Shown here: positions 22,623-35,698 of the stretch, one piece after another
Numbering within the stretch: position 1 is the first letter of the stretch
Layout of the letters: each line of letters starts with the position of its first letter
Source: Turbatrix aceti
Taxonomy: Eukaryota > Nematoda > Chromadorea > Rhabditida > Panagrolaimidae
Direction of reading: 5' to 3'
DNA: 64,000 bases
Assembly (NCBI GenBank): GCA_963969345.1
Contig: OZ017768.1
Coordinates: 682,001 to 746,000, forward strand
Translations under genes and position numbers: made by a program
Notes under the pieces: generated by a model
What the model was told of the DNA's origin: nothing
Database searches by the model: none
Seen by the model: the letters and a program-made list of their open reading frames with translations, nothing else

Positions 22623-25600
22623 CTGCAAACATGTTTTTTGATTTTTAAATCTTTAAAATTTTTTGTGCAATGCTTCCATTTTTTGCGTCTTGCAATTGAA
22701 TTATTTGTTTCATTTTGTTCCGTTCAATCCCCTAAAGAACGCCAATTATCTCATCAGTCATCCCCCTCCCTGGTCCATCGGCTTTGTCAGGGCAAAGAGG
22801 CATTGTTAGTTTTGGTCCTTTCATCAAAGGTGTTTAATGCCATCAAAACCTTTTATCGCGAGAAGGGCAACTGTCATCGTCCTCACACCTTGGAAGAACC
22901 AGAGGTGTTGTGTCGTCCATCGTCGGCGTCGGCGCGCACGATCCGATCCTATCCCATCCATCAAATCCATCAAGCCTAACAAAACAATCTTGGTCAGCGG
23001 GACACCGGAATTTACGGTTAATTAATGGCACCTTCCGAAAAGCCAGTGAGGTGAGATTGGCACTGCGCCGTCGATGATGGAGAGGAAAGAAGAAAAGGAT
23101 TGTGCCCTGTCCGCGCTCGCTTTCACTTCAAGGCCGTTTTGCCGCGGCACGGCACACTCGTTGATCTATCTATGCATTCGTGGACATTTTTTTAGTACAG
23201 AATAAGTAGATGGGTAGAAAAAGAAAGGTCAAGTGACTCTAAATAGCTGATGCCAAGGACACACGCGCCGGACTAATTAGCATTAAGAAAAAGTTTCGGG
23301 ACAGCTTTGAGAGTTGTTGACCTTCGGCAAAAAACCCGACACAAAAGCACGCTTTTCCCAGTGTTTACGATGGTTATCTCACAATTCGCCAGCCAGACTG
23401 AAACCAGAATGACCACTTGGACACTTGGATTTGCGGCTTACAGCTTTTTTGTGCCGACGAGCTCTTGGATAAGTCGAGGACTGCACTGACCTTTGTTCAC
23501 TTCTTCCTGCGCTCCTGGTCAAGCACCGCTAAGCACGGGTCATCTCGGGGTCCCGCGTCATCCGATTAGCCGGTCGTCAAGAAGTCATTTGGTACCCCAC
23601 CTTCTGGTAGATTATGCAAAGCGGTTGTCTTTTTGTCCTACCGCCTGCCTGCCTGACTGACTGACTGTTCGCGCGCGCATCTTCACCGACCGTGACAGCA
23701 GATGTTCTTTTCTCCATCGGCAAGTGTACAAAAAGCACTTTGTAATTGAGAAGCTGTTCTTTGCTACGCACAATTGGTTACGCAACTAATTATCAATTGT
23801 GCGTAGGTTTGTGTAATTTAGAAAATTGCCTCACCCCCACCATGAAAAAAAATAAAGTGACTAGTCATCTCTGTTTTCATCCAAAAATTGCCTAGTTTGG
23901 TGTATCGAAGCACCATTGTTCCTCAGAAGCCGCCGCCACCCTACTACAACGACCAAATTCGTGTTTTTGCTTGATCCCGAGACTGCAATTCGATCGTCCC
24001 CGACCTTTGCTTCGGTCGGATGACTTTGTCCCCGCGTGACCGTCGAGGCAAATTAGGCGCAATGAAAGCGGATATAGTAATTAGGCCGGCACACGCACCC
24101 GAGCCGTCGTCGCCGGTTGGTTCGAGCGCAAGTGTGTCAACTCCCGCTGGGAGAAGGAAGAGCTGGCCGGAAGTCTCTAAAGCCGAACAATACGGGCGGC
24201 TGTAAACATCGCTCGTAACAAGTTCCCATTATGTCAGCTGAACAACGGAACAACAAGCAGCGCACCCCTTCTGACTGGCAGTACACGGAAGGGATAAATG
24301 AGAGATGCTACTTTGTTTGTCATGATGCCCCGGAGGTCAGGGGTCATGGGCTCTTGTAATTGGACATGGTTCGGGTCCGGAAGGATGTCGCCTAGGGACC
24401 TCGAGCTGCTATTAGGCAACCAAGCCCTAATAACAGCCCTGTTTGCAACACTTTTTGTTGCTTTTCTTATTATTTTTGATTACCCAGGAAAACGGAAAAC
24501 AAGCGTGTGATTAAAAACCAGCCATAAAGATGAACGCGGTTTGCAAAAAGCTGTGTTTTTTGATGCCATATCAACTAGTTTGTCACCTACGCGATTGGTT
24601 TAAGCCTGGCCACCCGCTGTAAAATTTAATCAACCGAAAAAAATTATAGAAAACCTATTTTAATAGCTTTTTTGCACCCTCTGAATTTGCGCATCTGTTT
24701 TTTTAATAAATTCAATTTTTTGACAAATGTTAGGCTGATGATAGGTGTACGAGGAAGCGAGTGAGCGAGTGATGATGGTGTGTGGTACCACCAAACATGG
24801 CCCTGACACACAAAAAATCCCCTGTCCGACTGTGGTCACACGTCGTTCGTGTTTTTTTGATTAATAACACGTTGGTTGACATAAATTACAAAAAACATAC
24901 ACGTCCGCCACTGCCTGTGGTAGTGCTACTACGTCCAAAACCCCTCGACAAAACAAACTAATGCCAGTTAGAAAAATTTTTTTCTGTCATTTCAGAATTT
25001 CACAAATTTTCTGTTAGATTTCGAACAAAAAATTTTGTTATTGCAAAATAAAATCCAAATAAAAAGTAAAATATCAATATGTGCTGCGGAGGCGTCAAAA
25101 GAATAAATGGGAAAAAATTAATGACCAAATTATTGAGATCTACTAATAAATGTCCCCTCACCGCCAGATCCCTAGATCCCGTTTTCCCCGACCGAAACAA
25201 TCGACAGTGGCACATGTGTGCATGCCGACAGATGTATGATGCCGATAATGCCACTTCGTTACCGATCCTATATTTTCCCTAACTTAATGTCCCCAAAAAA
25301 TAAATAAATAACATGTGAGAATTGTTACAAACAAAATTTCATTGCAATTCTTTATCAAACCTTAAAAAATAACTTACGTGTATCCAGTGCCGACGATATC
25401 GTAAAAAAAGCAATTGACAAAATCCACAGCCCATTTGATGCCATCATGCGTGTGTAAAATTTTTTTTGTCGTTGAAAAAAATAGAAACAAATTAGCCAGC
25501 GGTGCAGATGAGCTATAGTTTTCTGCTACATTTGGCGCCGGAGCGTCTGCCTGAAAAATTGATATTTTCAATTTTTTGCAACACCCCAAAAAACACCTCA

Positions 25601-28600
25601 ACGCGTTTGTTCGGAAGAACGAGCCCGGCCTTTTCTCCGTCAAAGCACGTGCATGACAATTGAGAAGTGTACAAAAAAACAAAAAAGAGAGGAATTGAAC
25701 AAAAAATGCCAGATTTGGGGAGTGACTGACCAAAAAGGTGTAAAAAGACGCGCCGACATGGATGAAATGTTGCGAGGATAAAAAATGGCAGTCGCCGCGT
25801 GACAGTCGACAAAAAAGGCACACTTGGTGACAACTCGGTAAAATATAGAGTCGGCGGCATCTGACGTCCTCCGACGCGACTTTGACAACAAAATCTATTA
25901 AAATCTCAGCCTGCCGACAAAGTGAGGGTTACAAATGAGACAGGAAATTTTTGGCGCGTTAGATTGACTTTTTTTCTTTCTTTCTTTTCCTTTTTAGTGT
26001 TTTTTAGAAAAGAACCAAACTAAGAAAGAGGGAGGGCAGCTAGAGGCACTGTGAAAAGTGAGTGATTAAGTTAGTGAAAGGGTCTAATTATTTCCAAAAT
26101 TCAGAAAAAAACGGCCCAAGGGTAGAAAACTGAAGCTATCGCCAATCAGGCTGACTGACCATCGAGACGATTGTGCACCCCGATGATGATCGCCGGTTGG
26201 CCGACGACGAGCAACACGCTGTCGCTCCGACTGGACTTGGAAAGAGGAAAACAAGAACCCTTGCGAGGGTGACTCCCTCCCCCGCCGCCGCCCGGAGACC
26301 ACGCCTACTTGGTCGAGAGCCAGTCGACTTGGCCGGCGTAAGTTACCGACACGCAAAGAAAAAGAGTGGCGGATTTTGTGTCACTTGCGGCCAACAACTT
26401 CTTCACAAAAGTGTGAAAGCCGGAAATCCCTGTCAACAAGATCAAATATCCAAAAACAATTTCCAAGTGATTTTCGTATACCAGAAAAAAATTAAATAGA
26501 GTCAAAAAATGCAAATGTATCCATTAAAGATAGATTTCGTAAATTTTACGGTCAAATTGAAACTTTGTAGAGCAAAACCATGAAAAATCAGTGCAACGTG
26601 CAATAAACGACGTAACAAACAATGTTTAAATTGAATTTAGCCCCCTGCTCTTTAAAATAAAAATTTTACATGTCTCAAAAAAACCAACAATTGAATGCAG
26701 AAAAAAATCAGTTTCTAAAATTTTGGCATTTCCTCGGCCAAACGATAGCCATGAATAAAAAAGTGATATTTCCTATATCTGTGACGGCGGTCTGTCTAAA
26801 CCAGATGGCGTGTCGAATTTATGTTGTGCCAGATTAATGACGCGCAAGAAAGACAAGACAAGAACCCCCCCACGAAACAATGGGCAAAGAACAACGGCAA
26901 TGATCGCTGACAATTAAACCCCGGCGTAATGTTGTACTGTGTACAAAGAAGTCGTTTCCTGGATGGCTGTTAAGGCTCCAGGAAGAGGGTTATGCGCGAT
27001 CTGGCTGGGGGGGGGATAGATGCGCGGGAAGAAGGCAACACAAATAGGTTACGCGATGCTATTTCGCGCACCAGAAATGACAAGGGGAGTTTTTTTATGC
27101 CCGGGGATTATGACAAAAACATATCACAGATCATAAAAAAAGCGTCGTAACAATGCTCAATTTGTCATTTTCTCACTACAGTAGGCATTGTTTGACTTAC
27201 AACATCATAAGCTTGAATTTGGTGCGCTTGATGAAAAAATCGGAAACCTTGTCAATTTTTTTTTAATGAAAAATAAGCAAATTTTTTTTTCAGGTTTCAA
27301 ACAAAAAATCAGATTTCTAAAATAAAAAAATTATTTCGCACAAAAAAATGGCAAAAATAAAAAAGAAAACTAAAACTCAAAAAAACGGAAAACAAACTTC
27401 TCATCACAGAACAAAGGTTTTACATTTTTACACATGTCATAAAGTCGTTTACTACATAATCAGATAACGATCTTCTTTGTTGCTGCCATCACCCCTTCTG
27501 TCGACAACCCTCAACACCCAGCACCCAAACATGTTGTCATAACATGTCATTCATCCATCGTTTCATCGCGACACGCTTTTAAAACAGATATAATATTTAT
27601 TCGTCCATCGTCCATCGCCCCGTGTCCAAGATGGCCAAGTCAGTTAGCCTTCCCCTCTGGTCAGTTTCGGCTCACAAAACATGTGTAAAAACACCTACTG
27701 GCAGTTTGGTGCAGGCGTTTACAGTCCAGAGCGTTAAAAGCGTGTGTAACCAACCTCGCAAAACTGTCAGTTAAAAAAAACACTGAAAAAAAGAGGTAGT
27801 CACGAACCAGATTGACCGACTTCCTCCGGCGGGATTCAAACCGTCTGGTCAACTTTGCAGCCGGCAAGACCGGTGGTCAGTTTGTCACTTCATCCGGTGG
27901 ATGTAATTTTACATGTTCAAATAAATTGATCCCATAAATTAGTTTTTTTGGCAAAAATGGTTCAATTGAAGAAATTTATAGGTATAAAAAATTTCATTTG
28001 GGTACTGTTTTTTTGGAACCTTGTAAAAAATTGTACAAATTCTTAGGAGCGCGAGAAGACACTTTAGTACCATCCAGACAGTAGTAGTGCAAACAGAGCC
28101 AGAGAACCAACCTCGTCCACCAAATCCAATTTTTTTCTGATAAATAAAAAAAATTAACCGGCAGTTCATCAGCAGTAACAGCAGCCAGAAAAGCTGTCGG
28201 CAGAACACATTGTCGTATAATTTTCACGGAAAGAGCAGCAAAAAAAGTCGACTGGGCAGGCACAAGGCAAAAAAATTCCTCAATGTGTTGCCGTGTTGAG
28301 GCGCGGTGCGCCAAAATAGCCTCATATATCGTCGAAATGCGAGAAGACAAAATAGGCTTAATTTCCAGGAGAAAAAGGAAAGAATGGCACTGCCTACGAA
28401 CGTAAAGTGGGTCGAATTGAATTATCCCTCGGGCCATTGTGGTCTTTTTACTTTTCTTCGTTGGCGCTAAAAAAGGAGATAAGAAGGCGGATGTATACGT
28501 TTTCCGAGATCCAAAAAAAGAAGTTCGCACGCGCTGAAGGGGGAGTGAATTTTAGAAAATTCCATTTAAATCCGTAACTAAAAAAATCTGTTGAATACGA

Positions 28601-29000
28601 ATTTAGTAAAAAAAAGTGCAACATCATAAAAACACCAGTAATTTCCAGTAATCCCACACAAGTTTGCCTAACCATTTTCAAAAAACAATACGTGCACAAA
28701 ATCTGGTCCCCCGCTCTCTTTTTTTCTACCCCACAATTAGCCAAGGCCGAACAGTGGCAGTTAGTTCATTTCCGACAACCATTGATTATCCGGGTCCAGG
28801 CAAGGATCAACTTGTAGGCCATCATGTCAAACCATGATGGCGCCATGGAATGCTCGTCGGATACAGAGTGGCACAGAGCCACCATGTCATTTGATATTCT
28901 GTGATTTTGACAAAAACACATGTTGCACACAAAAATAGGGGGTATCAAGGGGACGGAAGGCTATGACCGAGTTGTGGCTAATTTTTAAGAAAGAGATTTT
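22623..29000. other. Gene-poor region, probable 5' part and promoter of the DDR gene
   Basis: No convincing exon chain on either strand. AT-rich tracts alternate with less AT-rich islands, for example 22740-22960, 23500-24200 and 26150-26350. A tRNA-like B-box string (GGTTTGAATCCCGCC, minus strand, near 27828-27842) does not belong to a foldable tRNA. Short low-complexity runs include a GCCTGCCTGACTGACTGACT stretch near 23645. The missing first exon or exons of the DDR gene should lie here or further right; I could not place them. Confidence 0.45.
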
Positions 29001-32000
29001 TTGAAGCGAAAAAGTGTTATTTTTCAAAATTATGGTTATAAATATTTTGTGCACTAGATAAATTTATTCTTGCGAAAAACTATACGAACACCTTTTGCAA
29101 CCAGCAAGTGTTCGTTTTCGTTTCAGACAAAAAATAATCCTCCTAGATTCCAGGACAAGCGGCTTTCTCAAATCTCCCATCCGAAGAGTAGTGCGCAACA
29201 ACAACCAACCAATGAACTTGACACCCACCACCCTCTTCCGACATCCGAGTCCTCCACCAACGCCTTCTGCCCTAACCCACCGGCACTTAGTTGTACACAT
29301 TGGTCAAACTAATTGCACCAAGCAGACAGACACCCGTCATCCATCCCGGATAGCCAGAGGCATCAACCGGGGTTCCACGCATTAACTTGCTAATTCACTT
29401 GAGTTGGACAAAAATAAAAGAGGCATGCACTGGATGGCAAAACGGGGACCACACATACGAGAAAGAGCACACGGGAGGGGACAACTTTTTGGAAGACTTG
29501 CTTTCCACATGGATGACACCCGATAGAGGAAATATTTAGCCTCAGGCTAACGAGTTAAACACCATACACACAAACAGATGGCCGGGGGGACGACCGGGTG
29601 GGCATAAGTGTCGTCGGCTGCGCTAAAGTCGAGGGTGACCAACCGGCATCGGCACTCCTGGACCTCACATGCACCTCGCGCATGCGCCAAAGCGGGGATG
29701 CTAACTGGCGCCTGAAAGATTCATAAGCCAGGCCCTGGCTGACAGTGGTGTTTGCGTTGTTGCGCAACGTCGGGTGGTGTGCTTTGATGTGAATTTTTAA
29801 GCAGCACTCGGTGTAACTTCAGATGGCGCGAAGTTTACGGCCACGGAAATTCTGCATAAAAGAGGGATAAAAATTCAGTTTTTTTGTGCATAAAAAAAAT
29901 TTCCCTTTAGTAAATTATAAAAAAATTTATTATAAAAAAATCATAGCTGCATAAAAATGCAAAAAATTCTACAATTCAAAATAATTTTTAATAAAATAAA
30001 TTTCAAAAAATAGCAAAAATAATTTTTTTGACGACAAAACCAAAAAAATGATTTTCGCTGTTAAATTTTTTGTTTCCCATTTTTTTTTGTGCAAAATCTT
30101 AGTAACCAACTGGGCCACAACAGAAGACCACCCACCCCAACTAGTGGCAAAATCATTTTAAAAATCCGTCTACAAATTGGTTGACAAATTTGAAACTCAT
30201 CATTTCAACCACCCGCTCCCTCCCAATTCTTCTCATGTCAATCATGTCTCATGGGTAAATAGATTTGCGCGGGCAAAAAGGGTCTTTGCCGAATCACTCG
30301 TCGTCGTCGGCATGCGTGGCTAATGACTACAACCAAGGAGAGGAGGGGGTCTCTCTCTTTCTCTCTCGACCGACCGGCTGGGTCCCCCTCAGAAGTCACG
30401 AACGATCCCGGCTTCGGATGAATCGAACAGTCCCGCCGCCTAATTAGCATATTATACCTCACCGACCAGCTCGAATGAGCCGTAATGGATCCTGGTAGCG
30501 TTTGACCTGTCGGCAGACAAAAAAAATGCGGATCAACAACCGGTTAGAAAGAACGGATCGTTTTTTTTCATGGACGCAATAAAAAACTGAGTCGAAAAAG
30601 AAATATAAAAAAGGCAGTTTAACGGGCTATTAAATGTCAAATGAACTTGACAATAGTGGTTTTACAGTAATCAACCAAAGAAGAATGAATCTGGATTTTT
30701 TTTAGAAAGGCAATATGTTTGAAAAAAAATTTCGAGTATAAAAAACGGGGGTCTCAATAATTTTACTCAGACAAAAAAAAATTCGAACCGCAGAGGTCAG
30801 ATTCCCAGCGATAAGATTCAGAGCGACTGCGGCAAGTGTGAATGCCGCTCGGAGGGGCACAATGAAGCGCTCGCGTTCTCAAAGAATGCGACAGCATCCA
30901 AAAAAATTTTGGTACCGCGAAGAACGATACAAAACACCGTAATGCAACGATTGCAAGCCTCCAGGCTTTTAGGTTGGAGCAAAGTGTGTCGATGCAGCAT
31001 GAATCAATTCTCATCAACACAGCCCGACCTCCTCCCACCTGAGCTGGTACAAATCGGCTCAAGCCGCAGAGGTGAGGCGGATTAGACTCGTCATTTCTCG
31101 GTAATAGTCTCCAGCAGTTCGCCACATGAATACACAGTGGTCAGTTTTTAAGCAGACAAATCAGAGGTGCAAACAGAGTAGCCACACTTCCACGCTTCTG
31201 GTTCGCGCAGGAACGCGGGTGAGGTAAGAGGAAAAGAAATCGCATCGACGAGACAAGACATGACGACACTTATTCGGGAAAAGTATTAACTATAAACTCA
31301 TATTCCCGTGGGATAATTAGCGCGGGCAAAAGTCGTGTTCGTTTGCGTCAAGGACTCGACTTATGATCGAGTCATGATGATTGACGACTTCGACGCTACC
31401 GCTACCCGCTACTGTGTGAAAGGCGGAGGGGGACGGGACACAGGTGCGACAACAACACACGTCAAACAACCTGAGAGGAAAGATGGGATACACGATAACG
31501 GAGATGCGCAAATCTAACGGACAAGAAAAAGGTGATTGACATCACGTCTTTTTGCGCCACCTTTTGATGGGCATAAAAACTTTATGGCATACAGTTTGGG
31601 GGTCAAAAAGAACAATGAATGAATGCACTGTGAACTATTACTGTGACAGAAACAAACTCTTGCAAAATTTTTTGAAGAAAATAAATCAAAATTTTTCAGA
31701 CAGCTCGTTTTCAATTTTCGAGAAAAAAACTTTTCGATCGTTCACAAATTGTAATTGAACAATTTTCACGAAAAATAGTTCATCAAGGTCAGCAAGCTAA
31801 ACTCAAACTCCAGCCAGGTGTCGTTCGACAACAGATGACCTTTGGCACCTTCAACATTTTTTCTTTATACATACATACACGAACGCGCAGAACAGGACAG
31901 GTAGCAGAGGTGTCGTGCCTTGAGTAAACAAAACATGTGTTAACAACACCACTCTTCGCCCCGGAAGATTTGCGAGATGTGACGGCTGACGCGAACCGCG

Positions 32001-33299
32001 CAAGGCCAATCTCATTCATCCCCCTGCTTCGGATCAGTGCTCTCGCGCAGGCGCAGTGGCTTGTGACCTGACTGTAAAAACAAACAACTGTTCGCATTTT
32101 GGGGAGCTTTTTTGTTCAGGGACATGCCAGAAGTCGGCCACACAGGTGAACGGGTACGGCAGAAAATGGTGGGAAAGTACTAAGTCAGTCTGTCAATAGA
32201 GGAGATGGCTGGTCCTTCGCAGCCGCTAAGTACATCGAATGGTCAGAAGGAAGGGATTACCGCTGATGTGAAAGGACCTGCCAGCTACTACTACGGGTCA
32301 GGTCAGCCGAGACCTCAGAGGTGGCAATCTTCCAATTTGTAGACCTCAAAAAAAATTAAGGGAAAGGCAGAGAAAATTTTCTGAAGTCTGTGGTTTTTTA
32401 ACGCAAGCTTTTATACGTCAAAAACTCTACAAGCGCCCCCTCAAAAAATAAAACAATTTAATTTGGTCACTTTTATGTCACTGCCGATGCATGCGCCCAG
32501 CAAGAAACTGACCACCACCCTAGACATAAGGAACCAGCGCTTGACTGACTGTGTCCGTTTTTATGTTCATTTGTCCAAAAAAAGGTCCTAGGCAAGTGGT
32601 CCGATGCAAGATTACTTGTTTTAACGAAAGGGACCGTAAAAAGATTGAACAATGTCGTGTACCCACCTCGCTCGCCCCCGTGCGTGCCGTGCATGGCGCT
32701 TGCTCGTAAAACCGGTTACCCGCCCGATGGCGTAACGTCTCCCGCAAATGGCACCGACAGATCCCGATTCGGGGTTACAAAGTGACCGGTCATCACGCAA
32801 GCAGCAAGCAAAAGCTAAAATGCCAAATCGTAATCGTAAAAGTGTGCCAATAAATAAATACCTGGTTTCGGTGTCGGTAAAAGACAAAGAAAAATTCTTA
32901 TAACCACTGAAAAATTGTTTTGCTTGTTATGGTTTTGTTTTGTCGGTGATCGGGATGTTAGAGAGAGAAAACCGAAAAAAACCTGTTGGATAAACACAAT
33001 TTTGGGGATGGACCAAATTTTATCGAAAAATGATTTTGCAGAAAAACGTTGAAAAATGTACTTGCGCTCACCAAGGTTCTCAAAACGGCCCGTGCCGCCC
33101 AGACGGGTATTTTGAGCGGCCAGCCCTGGCCGTTTTTTTGGCCCTTAGCCTGGGCCAAAACGAATCGTTCAAGTTGGAATACCTTAACAACGCACAAGCT
33201 AGCGAGCAAAGCCATCGTCAGGTCGATTGAATAGGGTCAGTCAACGCAGTATTAAAATTGAAAGAAGCAATAGTATTTGTTTTCCAGTGCCGTAATAAA
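29001..33299. other. Gene-poor region, no gene recognised
   Basis: Short open frames occur on both strands but none shows a domain, codon structure or splice chain. Islands of higher GC (29560-29780, 30240-30480, 30780-31110, 31900-32060, 32470-32800) alternate with A/T runs. Such islands in a long gap could be regulatory DNA or untranslated exons, but nothing in the sequence proves it. Confidence 0.45.
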
Positions 33300-33400
33300 T
33301 AGCAGTCAAGGTGGCAAAATCCCCCGGGAGATTGCAACCTGGGAGAAAATCTCTGCAGATTCTCCCACAAATCTCTCAGGAGACCCCGTTTGCCAAAAAG
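33300..33400. repeat. Short GGGAGA/TCTCCC hairpin-type repeat
   Basis: The stretch contains CCCCCGGGAGATT, then GGGAGAAAATCTCTGCAGATT and CTCCC, then CTCTCAGGAG. Nested short inverted motifs of this type also occur in the spliced-leader array, where CTCCCGGGAGA and GGAGATTCTGCGGAGAAATT lie at the variable hairpin. The two places may share a dispersed repeat. Similarity is by eye only. Confidence 0.45.
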
Positions 33401-33945
33401 CATTCAAAAATGTTTCCCGCCTTAAAAAATTACTTACGTAACAACATAAAAATCAAAACAAATACTTTGTTTATCACCAATGATGACTAATACATTTTTT
33501 TATCAAAAATGCTTGTTCCTAATTTGTCTTTTTTTTTAAATGCAGGTACCCAGAACAAGAGCATTTGAGACCATTTTGAGCAACATTGCTTTTACTTAAA
33601 AAATGTTTCATCCGAGAATTGTGCTGTCGTTCATCGTAACTTCCTTTATTTTTTTGCATTTTGTTTATTTTTTTACGGTTACCATGACATTTTTTTGACT
33701 CAAATATTTTTTTTCGCAAGGATGCCGTTTTTTTTCATGCGTGCCAGATTGAATGCAGAAACGAATAATGAATAAAAAAAGTTTCCTGCAATACATTTTT
33801 GTTCATTTGCGTGTTTGTTTTTCAATGAACGTGAACTTTGCAATCCAATTAAATTCATAGTTCATGCTCTTTTTTTACGTCGAAATAAGCACATTTTATA
33901 TTTGTTTCAGCGTACTCGCTTGCTTTTCAGTCAACAGGAAGGCCG

Positions 33946-34050
33946 CAAACATCTTGTACAAGAGCCCTGCAACCCGCATGCATGCATGCAGTGAGCGCGC
34001 TGATCTTTTAATGGATACCCCGCCTCTACGGACTGTCAGGTGCGTATAAA
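33946..34050 (+). promoter_or_regulatory. Putative promoter of first O-methyltransferase gene
   Basis: CAAACATCTTGT at 33946, GCGCGCTGATCTTT at 33995-34008 and CCCCGCCT at about 34018 recur in the same order upstream of the second methyltransferase gene. A TATAAA lies at 34045-34050, 87 bases before the ATG. The core GATC/GATA-like string could bind an intestinal GATA factor, but that is inference. Confidence 0.55.
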
Positions 34051-34136
34051 GCGAGGTGCATTCGATCATTTCTAGCCAGTGTTTTTCAATTGTTCACATT
34101 TTTTATTTTGTTGTCCGTGGAAATACTCGTTTCAAA

Positions 34137-34931
34137 ATGACGCACCAAAGAAACCCTAACAAAATGATTCACAAGTCTTTCGATAGCAAAGATCCTATCG
34201 TCAAATACTGTGTTGAGGTATATTTATATTTTTTTCATTTTGCAACAAAAAATGGAGTTTTTTAGCTGTCTGTCAAGCAACACCCCCTGCAGGCAGAGCT
34301 CTGCTCTGAGACCCTCACCATCCCCATGGGAGGTATGATCGGAGCCCCGGAGGTTCTCCAGCTCGGGCAAAATCTTATTCGCTCGATCAAGGCTAAAAAG
34401 GTCCTCGACATCGGCACTTTTACCGGCGCTTCGGCTTTTGCCTGGGCCCTGGCCTCTGCCCCCGGCGCCCAGGTGGACTCCTTCGACGTCTCCCACGGTC
34501 CACTGGACACAATTGGTCGCCCGATCATCAACAAGGCCCCCGAGGCGGCTGCCAAGATCAACTTCCATCTCAAGCCTGCCGTTGATGGTCTCGATGAACT
34601 CATCGCTGCCGGCCAGGAAGACACGTATGATTTCGCCTTCATCGATGCTGACAAGGAAAACTACAGCAACTACTACGAGCGCGTCATGAAGCTGCTTCGT
34701 CCGAGTGGCGCCATTCTCATCGACAACGTAGGTGGTCTTTTCAAAAAAAACAAAAAACAATAACAATTTTAGGCCCTGCGTGGCGGAGAAGTCACCAAAG
34801 AGGAATCCCGCAAGACAAATTCTATGGTCAAGGGTATTGATGACGCCAACAGGCTGATCTTCAACGATCCCAATTCGTCTAATTCGCTGATAAACATGGG
34901 CGACGGCGTCAATCTTGTGTTCAAAAATTGA
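34137..34931 (+). CDS. comt: Catechol-type O-methyltransferase (Methyltransf_3), copy 1
   Basis: Exons 34137-34217, 34266-34727 and 34773-34931 give 233 residues, the normal size for class I, metal-dependent SAM O-methyltransferases. Seen: substrate and entry segment VKQHPLQAEL, SAM motif I VLDIGTFTGASA (about residues 74-85), metal and SAM site YDFAFIDADKENYSNYYE, and the LLRPSGAILIDN strand with the metal-binding Asp-Asn. No signal peptide, so cytosolic. The likely reaction is transfer of methyl from SAM to a catechol or similar hydroxyl; C. elegans comt genes act on dopamine and other small molecules. The second coding exon has exactly the length (462 bases) of that in the neighbouring copy, and both introns sit at equal places, so the two are tandem duplicates. 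Confidence 0.93.
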
Positions 34932-35521
34932 GAACATAAAACAAACGTGCATTTTGCATTCGACAACATTCTTACAATATGCGATAACGGTGTTGATTTT
35001 TGTTATCAGTATTGCAATGACTTCTGAAGGTTGGAAAATATGAGTAAATTTTTATGTTGAGGCATTTGAATATGAGTGGATATAACGGGAAAAATTATTG
35101 TTAAAATATGATGGTTTTGCGATTTTAATGATCTCACTGATCCTAAATCGGACTCATACATTACGTTTAAAAAATACAAAAAATGTCGTCAATATATATT
35201 TTTCTTGAATAAGAAATTCATGATTAAAAAAATATTTTTTTGCAGAAATGCAGATTTTTTTTTCAAATTGCTGGAACCGTGCCTTGGAGGCTGAACAATA
35301 AATAAGACGTCGAAACTTACAAAAAAAATTGCAGAAACCGGTAATTTTTTTTCTGAACTTACTTCAAAAGGTGGCGTCCAGGATGCCTTGAACAAAAATT
35401 GTACACAACCGTCGTGCTCTTATTTATGCCTCAAAAACTGTTTGTTTTCTCACAATGACGACAAATTACTTTTTTATTAGTCTTCTATGTTGGTTTCATG
35501 TCAGTAGGTAACCAAAGATCA
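34932..35521. other. Intergenic between methyltransferase copies
   Basis: AT-rich spacer. A minus-strand frame reading FKASWTPPFE followed by a GTAAGT donor near 35360 is open for about 12 codons only; too little to call an exon. Nothing else is recognised. Confidence 0.5.
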
Positions 35522-35615
35522 CAAACATCTTGTTCACCTCGGTGCAGCGTGGTGCAGCGCGCTGATCTTTCAACTGACTCCCCGCCTTTCTGCTGGTCTT
35601 GCAGGTGTTTAAAAA
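35522..35615 (+). promoter_or_regulatory. Putative promoter of second O-methyltransferase gene
   Basis: Same ordered blocks as upstream of copy 1: CAAACATCTTGT at 35522, GCGCGCTGATCTTT at 35557-35570 and CCCCGCCT at about 35580. A TTTAAAAA string near 35608 stands where copy 1 has TATAAA. Sequence between the blocks is not conserved, which suggests selection on the blocks or a partial duplication. Confidence 0.55.
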
Positions 35616-35698
35616 GACGCCCGATGAAGCAACTGCATCCAGCTACACTTGTTTTCACCTGCTCATCAGTTCCATCTTCAAGAACTTCAGATTTCAGA

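Noticed and set aside
27800..27880. tRNA gene on the minus strand
   Set aside because: GGTTTGAATCCC resembles a B box, but the T stem has mismatches and no acceptor pairing is found.
27994..28744. Minus-strand open frames of 98-178 codons
   Set aside because: No domain, poor codon pattern and no supporting splice chain; likely chance.
32958..33215. MALLASLCVVKVF frame as the missing signal-peptide exon of the DDR gene
   Set aside because: The possible donor after it gives the wrong phase for the exon at 22622, and the distance is over 10 kb.
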